Below are positions 58,149 to 64,000 of a stretch of 64,000 bases of DNA, piece after piece; the stretch's first letter is position 1; every line of letters starts with the position of its first letter. This DNA comes from an uncultured Pelagibacteraceae bacterium. GTDB taxonomy: Bacteria; Pseudomonadota; Alphaproteobacteria; Pelagibacterales; Pelagibacteraceae. The position numbers were made by a program, and so were the translations under genes. The stretch is from positions 1 through 64,000 of the forward strand of contig CACHYG010000002.1 in the NCBI GenBank assembly GCA_902584015.1. The letters are read 5' to 3'. The notes beneath the pieces were generated by a model that saw nothing but the letters and a program-made list of their open reading frames with translations, did no database searches and was not told the DNA's origin.

Positions 58149-59108
58149 ATGACAAAAAAAAAAGAACCAATACAACCGATTAGTGGAACAAAGGTTCCTA
58201 GATTTGCTGGTCCAAGTACTTTTGCAAGATTACCAGAATTACGGGACGTAGAAAATTGTGATGTTGCAATAGTTGGTATTCCTTTTGATGCTGGAACTAG
58301 TTACAGACCTGGTGCAAGATTTGGTCCACAAAGTATAAGACAAGCATCAAGACATTTGAGAACAAATTATCATCCTAATTATGATGTCGAACCATTTAAA
58401 GTTCAACAAGTTGCGGATGCAGGAGATATAACTTGCAACCCCTTTAATATAGATGAAGCTATAAAACAAATTGAAGATGGGGCTTTAGATTTATTAAAAA
58501 AAACCAAAGGTATAATAAGTTTAGGTGGAGATCATACAATTGCATTTCCTTTATTAAGAGCAATGAATAAATTAAACAATGGACCTGTTGCTCTAGTGCA
58601 TTTTGATGCACATTTAGATACTTGGGATACATATTTTGGTGCTCCTTATACACATGGAACACCTTTTAGAAGAGCAAGAGAAGAAAATTTATTTTTAGAT
58701 GATTCATCAATTCATGTTGGTATTCGAGGACCACTTTATAGCAGGGAGGATTTGAAAAATGATGAAAGCTTTGGTTTTAAAATAATTCATTGTGATGAAT
58801 TTCAGTCACAAGGTGTTGATAAAATTGTTGAAAGAATCAGAAATAGAGTTGGCAATAATCCTTTATACTTATCGATCGATATTGATGTTTTAGACCCGGC
58901 ACATGCACCGGGAACAGGAACTCCAGAAATTGCGGGAATGACGTCTAGAGAAATGGTTAATGTTATTAGAGGATTATCTGGAACGAAAATTATATCAGCA
59001 GACGTAGTAGAAGTTGCACCAGCGTATGATCATGCTGAAGTTACATCATTAGCTGCTGCAACGATTGTATATGAACTTACAAACTTGTTTGCAAAAGCAA
59101 AAAGATAG
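58149..59108 (+). CDS. speB: Agmatinase/ureohydrolase family protein
   Basis: GGDHTIAFPLLRAM, HFDAHLDTWD, SIDIDVLDPAHAPGTGTPE. Confidence 0.88.
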   Translation: MTKKKEPIQPISGTKVPRFAGPSTFARLPELRDVENCDVAIVGIPFDAGTSYRPGARFGPQSIRQASRHLRTNYHPNYDVEPFKVQQVADAGDITCNPFNIDEAIKQIEDGALDLLKKTKGIISLGGDHTIAFPLLRAMNKLNNGPVALVHFDAHLDTWDTYFGAPYTHGTPFRRAREENLFLDDSSIHVGIRGPLYSREDLKNDESFGFKIIHCDEFQSQGVDKIVERIRNRVGNNPLYLSIDIDVLDPAHAPGTGTPEIAGMTSREMVNVIRGLSGTKIISADVVEVAPAYDHAEVTSLAAATIVYELTNLFAKAKR

Positions 59109-59122
59109 GTTAATTTTTAAGT

Positions 59123-60556
59123 ATGCTAAATAAGAAAAAATTCTACATTAATGGAAAGTGGACGGATCCTATAAAAGAAAAAGATTGCTACGTAATTGAT
59201 CCATCAACAGAAGAAAATTGTGCTGTTATATCTATAGGTGGTAAAGAAGACGTTGATGCAGCTGTTCAAGCTGCAAAAAATGCTTTTGAAAGCTGGGCAT
59301 TTACATCAAAAGATGAAAGATTAAAACTTCTAGAAACACTTTACGCTAATTATAAAAAAAGATGGGCAGATTTTGCAAACGCTATAACTGTTGAAATGGG
59401 TGCTCCAAAAGATTTTGCAACCAAACTTCAAGCCGGTACTGGAGCAAGTCATATGAAATCTTTTATAAGATATTTAAAAGAATTTGAATTTGAAAAACCG
59501 TTGGGTGATCATGCGCCTAATCAAAGATTAATTTATGAACCAAAAGGAGTTTGTGCATTAATAACTCCATGGAATTGGCCTATGAACCAAGTTTGCTTAA
59601 AGGTTATGCCAGCATTAGCAACTGGATGTACAATGATTTTAAAACCATCTGAATTAGCTCCTTTATCCTCAATGATACTCGCAGAAATAATTGATGAAAC
59701 TAAATTTCCAGTAGGTGTATTTAATTTAGTTAATGGCGATGGTGAAACAACAGGAAATGCACTAACTAGTCATCCAGACGTTAACATGGTTTCTTTTACC
59801 GGATCAACTAGAGCAGGTGCTTTAATATCTAAAAATGCAGCAAATGATTTTAAAAGAGTTAGCCTAGAATTGGGTGGTAAGGGTGCAAATATTGTTTTCA
59901 AAGATGCGGATCCTGAAGCTGTAGAAAGAGGAGCCACAAGATGTTTTAGAAATTCTGGCCAATCATGTAATGCTCCAACCAGAATGTTAGTCGAAAAATC
60001 AATCTATAAAGAAACAGTAGATAGACTAATTAAATTTGCAAATGATTTCAAAGTAGATAACCCAAATAAAGAAGGAGACCATATTGGTCCTGTAATATCT
60101 GAAACTCAATATAACAAGATACAAGGATTGATTAAGAGGGGTATAGACGAAGGAGCAAAATTAGTTGCAGGAGGACTTGGTAAACCTGATGGTTTAAAAA
60201 AAGGCTATTATGTGAAACCAACAGTTTTTGCGGACGTAAATAATCAAATGGAAATTGCTCAAACCGAAATATTCGGTCCGGTATTATCTGTTATTCCTTT
60301 TGAAAGTGAAGAGGATGCTATTAAAATTGCAAATGACACAACATATGGATTAACAAACTACATACAAACCCAAGATCAAAATAAAGTTCATAGGGTGGCA
60401 AGAAAACTTAGATCAGGAATGGTTGATGTAAACGGAGCAGGTATTGCAGTTGATGCACCATTCGGTGGATTTAAACATTCTGGTATTGGAAGAGAAGCTG
60501 GAAAAGACGGTCTTCTAGAATTCTTAGAAGTAAAATCTATTGGCGGGTGGAGTTAA
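59123..60556 (+). CDS. NAD(P)-dependent aldehyde dehydrogenase
   Basis: TPWNWPMNQVCLKVMPALATGCTMILKPSELAP, SLELGGKGANIVFKDAD, SGQSCNAPTRMLV. Confidence 0.92.
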   Translation: MLNKKKFYINGKWTDPIKEKDCYVIDPSTEENCAVISIGGKEDVDAAVQAAKNAFESWAFTSKDERLKLLETLYANYKKRWADFANAITVEMGAPKDFATKLQAGTGASHMKSFIRYLKEFEFEKPLGDHAPNQRLIYEPKGVCALITPWNWPMNQVCLKVMPALATGCTMILKPSELAPLSSMILAEIIDETKFPVGVFNLVNGDGETTGNALTSHPDVNMVSFTGSTRAGALISKNAANDFKRVSLELGGKGANIVFKDADPEAVERGATRCFRNSGQSCNAPTRMLVEKSIYKETVDRLIKFANDFKVDNPNKEGDHIGPVISETQYNKIQGLIKRGIDEGAKLVAGGLGKPDGLKKGYYVKPTVFADVNNQMEIAQTEIFGPVLSVIPFESEEDAIKIANDTTYGLTNYIQTQDQNKVHRVARKLRSGMVDVNGAGIAVDAPFGGFKHSGIGREAGKDGLLEFLEVKSIGGWS

Positions 60557-61731
60557 TTAACTACTGATTTCTCTTTTACACCTTCTAAAAAAGTTAAACA
60601 TTTTTTAATTTCACTTAATTCGATAAATTCATCGATTTTATGAGCTTGCTCTATTGATCCAGGACCACACACAACTGTGCTTATCCCAATCTCTTGAAAT
60701 AATCCTGCCTCTGTTCCAAAGGATACGACTTCCCTAGAATTATCTCCTGTAATACTAGATACAAATTCACAAGCTTTCGAGTCATTTACTCTATTAAATC
60801 CAATTATTTCTCCAATTATTTTTTTTTTAATTGATGCATCTGGATATTTTTTTTTCATTTCTGATAAAAGATTTTCAGCATATTTATCTATTTCACTATT
60901 TAAGAATATACCGTCTTCTTTATTTACAGGTCTGGTTTCCCAATTAACATGACATTTATCAGCTATTACATTATGTGCAATTCCTCCAAATATTCCGCCA
61001 ATCGATAGTGTTGAATAGGAAGGAGTAAATATGGAGTCTTTTGGTTTTCTATTAATTAAATCAGTTCTTAATGACATTAATTTATTTACATACTTTGATG
61101 CGTATTCCACAGCATTTACTCCTTCATCAGGTTTAGAACTATGACCAGCTAACCCTTCAAAAAAAGTTGTATACTCATAACATGCTTTGTGTGAGTCTAT
61201 AATTTTCATTTCTGTTGGTTCGCCTACGATACAAATTCCATTTGTAATTTTTCTTTTTTTTAGCTCTTTAATCAATAAAGGAGCTCCAATGCATGCAGTT
61301 TCCTCATCAAATGTTAGAGAAAAGTGTATATCTCTTGAAAGATTTGATTTTGAAAATATTTCTGCAAAAGCCAATGAGCAAGCTAGAAATCCCTTCATAT
61401 CGCAAGAACCTCTACCATATAATTTTTCATTCTTTATTTCTGCAATAAAAGGATCTGTGGACCAACCTTTAGATACTGGTACTACATCTGTGTGACCTGA
61501 AAGAATTATAGGTTCTTTTCCATTTGGTTTTTTTGCTTTCAATGTAGCAAAAAGATTTACCCTTTTTTTTTCATCATCAAAAACCTTAAAAGATGAGGCA
61601 CCGCATTTGGTAAGTATATCCTCACAATAATTAATTAAAGAAGAATTATTTTCACCTGAAATTGTTTTAAAAGATATTAAGTCCTTAAGAATCTTTATTG
61701 ATTTTTCAAATAATATGTTATCTATTTTCAT
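60553..61731 (-). CDS. argE: ArgE/DapE-family deacylase (acetylornithine deacetylase-like)
   Basis: LSGHTDVVPVSKGWSTDPF, GRGSCDMKGFLACSLAFAE, TFDEETACIGAPLL. Confidence 0.85.
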   Translation of the reverse strand: MKIDNILFEKSIKILKDLISFKTISGENNSSLINYCEDILTKCGASSFKVFDDEKKRVNLFATLKAKKPNGKEPIILSGHTDVVPVSKGWSTDPFIAEIKNEKLYGRGSCDMKGFLACSLAFAEIFSKSNLSRDIHFSLTFDEETACIGAPLLIKELKKRKITNGICIVGEPTEMKIIDSHKACYEYTTFFEGLAGHSSKPDEGVNAVEYASKYVNKLMSLRTDLINRKPKDSIFTPSYSTLSIGGIFGGIAHNVIADKCHVNWETRPVNKEDGIFLNSEIDKYAENLLSEMKKKYPDASIKKKIIGEIIGFNRVNDSKACEFVSSITGDNSREVVSFGTEAGLFQEIGISTVVCGPGSIEQAHKIDEFIELSEIKKCLTFLEGVKEKSVVN

Positions 61732-61755
61732 TACAATTAATTATATATTATTATT

Positions 61756-62097
61756 ATGAAAGAACAAATAACCTATGATGATTTTCAAAAGATAGACATT
61801 CGTTTAGGAACAGTAATATCTGTTGAAAAAAATGAAAAAGCAAGAAAACCTTCATTAGTTCTAAAAGTTGATTTTGGAAGTGAAATTGGAATTAAACAGT
61901 CTTCAGCACAAATAACACATTTTTATAACAGAGATAATCTAATTGGAAAACAAGTTATAGGTGTGTGTAATTTTCCAGAAAAAAATATTGCAGGAGTAAT
62001 TTCACAAGTATTAATTTTGGGATCCATTGATAAAGATGGAAAAGTAACTTTAGTTCATCCATCTCAAAAAGCTGAAAACGGACTGCCAATAGCATAA
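61756..62097 (+). CDS. csaA: CsaA-like tRNA-binding-domain protein
   Basis: FQKIDIRLGTVISVEKNEKARKPSLVLKVDFG...IKQSSAQIT...VIGVCNFPEKNIAG. Confidence 0.85.
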   Translation: MKEQITYDDFQKIDIRLGTVISVEKNEKARKPSLVLKVDFGSEIGIKQSSAQITHFYNRDNLIGKQVIGVCNFPEKNIAGVISQVLILGSIDKDGKVTLVHPSQKAENGLPIA

Positions 62098-62100
62098 AAT

Positions 62101-62691
62101 ATGCATCCAGAATTATTGTCATTGTCATTATTTATGTTAGGTACAAGTTGTTCACCAGGCCCAAATAATATAGTTGCATCGTACTCAGGGTTTAACTTTG
62201 GTGTAATTAAAACATTTCCACATATGTTAGGTGTCATTTTTGGTTTTACTACAATGGTTTGTGTTCTGAATTTTGGTCTAATAAATGTTTTTAAAATTTA
62301 TCCCTTATTACAAGAAATACTCAAAATTTCTGGATCACTATTTCTTATTTATTTGGCTTACAAAATAGCGTTTTCAAAAAATCAGACGGAAAATAAAAAG
62401 GAAAATCCAGTTAAGTTTTTTGATACGTTTTTTTTTCAGTTTTTAAACCCCAAAGGAGTAATTGTAGGAATTATTATAGTATCTACATACGTCGAGAGTG
62501 GTAATAATTTTATTAATTATTCATTTTGGGTTATTCTAGTATCTTTTATTTGTGCGTTAATCAGTATTACTTTTTGGACATTTGTAGGTAAATTTTTCAG
62601 AAGATTTGCGACAAATGAGAAATTTATTAAAATCTTCAATTATGTTATGGCTTCTCTTTTATTGGGTTGTATTGGAACATTTTATCTATAA
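62101..62691 (+). CDS. LysE/RhtB family amino acid exporter
   Basis: TSCSPGPNNIVASYSGFNFGV; FFFQFLNPKGVIVGI. Confidence 0.8.
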   Translation: MHPELLSLSLFMLGTSCSPGPNNIVASYSGFNFGVIKTFPHMLGVIFGFTTMVCVLNFGLINVFKIYPLLQEILKISGSLFLIYLAYKIAFSKNQTENKKENPVKFFDTFFFQFLNPKGVIVGIIIVSTYVESGNNFINYSFWVILVSFICALISITFWTFVGKFFRRFATNEKFIKIFNYVMASLLLGCIGTFYL

Positions 62692-62734
62692 TTTAATACA
62701 TAATTAGGACTTAATAATCTATAAAATATGACTT

Positions 62735-64000
62735 ATGAAACCAGGTAATAAAAATTCATATAAATCTTTAAACACGCTCAAAATTAATTCTAAAGATTAT
62801 AAATATTATTCGCTTAATGAAGCTGAAAAAAAATGGTTTATTAGGTATATCAAGACTTCCAAAATCACTAAAGGTACTTCTAGAAAATTTACTAAGATTC
62901 GAGGATGATTTAACAGTAACACGAAACCAAATTGATTCAGTTAAAAATTGGCTTAAAGAAAAAAAATCTAATACAGAAATAGCATATAGACCTGCAAGAG
63001 TTTTATTACAAGACTACACAGGTATACCTGCAGTTGCAGATTTAGCTGCAATGAGAGAGGCCGTTAAAGAAAAAAATAAAGATCCTAAAAAAATAAATCC
63101 ACTATCCTCAGTTGATTTAGTTATAGACCATTCAGTTCAAGTAGATCAATCGGCTAAATCAGATTCTTTTGAAAAAAATGTAGATATTGAATTTGAAAGA
63201 AATGGTGAAAGATATTCTTTTTTAAAATGGGGACAACAAGCATTCAATAATTTTAGAATTGTTCCTCCTGGGACAGGCATTTGCCATCAAGTAAATCTAG
63301 AATATCTATCAAAAGTTGTTTGGAAAGAATCTTACAAAAATGATGAATACTTATTTCCAGATACTCTAGTTGGAACAGATAGTCATACAACAATGGTTAA
63401 TGGTTTATCAGTTCTTGGATGGGGTGTCGGAGGTATTGAAGCAGAAGCGGGAATGCTTGGTCAACCAATTTCAATGTTAATACCTGAAGTGATTGGGTTT
63501 GAGGTGAAAAACAAATTACCAGAGGGAACCACAGCAACTGACCTAGTTTTGACTGTTGTTAAGATGTTAAGAGACAAAGGAGTAGTTGGAAAATTTGTTG
63601 AGTTTTTTGGTGATGGTTTAAAAAATTTATCACTCGCAGACCGTGCAACCATAGCTAATATGGCACCAGAATACGGAGCCACTTGTGGGTTTTTTCCAGT
63701 CGATAACGAAACCTTGAAATATTTAAAATTTTCAGGAAGAGAAGAAAATGAAGTTAAAATAGTTGAAGAATATGCAAAAGCACAAGGTCTCTGGGCGAGC
63801 GAAGATATAGAATTTACTGATACAATATCACTTGATATGTCAAAAGTGGTTCCAACTATTTCTGGACCAAAAAGACCTCAAGATAAAGTTTTATTAAATG
63901 AAGCTTCAGAAAGCTTTAAAAAAGTTTTTAAAGACGCAACAGGTCGAAATGAAAAAAGTAGTTCAAAAGTTGAAAATACAGATTTCAAAATTGAAGATGG
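62735..64000 (+). CDS. acnA: Aconitate hydratase A, 5' part, with apparent +1 frameshift in an 8-A run (62826-62833); truncated by window end
   Basis: Frame 1: [32 protein letters not shown]; frame shifts to [25 protein letters not shown]...[27 protein letters not shown]...[39 protein letters not shown] to 64000. Absent from the supplied ORF track. Confidence 0.85.

Noticed and set aside
63461-63682. 73-aa minus-strand ORF
   Set aside because: Antisense to the aconitase frame.

Overview
This is an AT-rich, gene-dense window that looks chromosomal, most likely from a SAR11/Pelagibacterales-like alphaproteobacterium (judged from gene content and codon style, not from a search). From left to right it contains: (1) a type IV pilus / T2SS-like assembly operon with a PilM-PilN fusion, preceded by a cluster of TTGTGTTAGAG repeats; (2) an RsbW-like kinase with two STAS proteins, two pilins, a TPR/beta-barrel protein, a FecR protein with a long Lys-repeat tail and a CHASE2-SpoIIE phosphatase, which together look like a partner-switching module; (3) a branched-chain-amino-acid-type ABC transporter with a 22-aa micro-ORF coupled between livM and an MFS gene; (4) acetoacetyl-CoA synthetase, an EutA/DoeA-like (ectoine-type) pair and a polyamine-type ABC transporter; (5) a seven-gene minus-strand catabolic operon with two GcvT/DmdA-family proteins, an HIUase-like protein, a ThDP enzyme, an FMN hydroxyacid dehydrogenase, a peptidase E-like protein and a thiolase; (6) a family-5 peptide/opine-type ABC transporter; (7) a two-partner secretion locus (2007-aa exoprotein plus ShlB-like transporter plus IalB-like protein); (8) agmatinase, ALDH, ArgE-like, CsaA-like and LysE genes; (9) an aconitase reading frame broken by one extra A in a poly-A run and truncated by the window end. 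I saw no rRNA, tRNA, CRISPR array or transposase. All family calls come from reading the translations, not from database searches.
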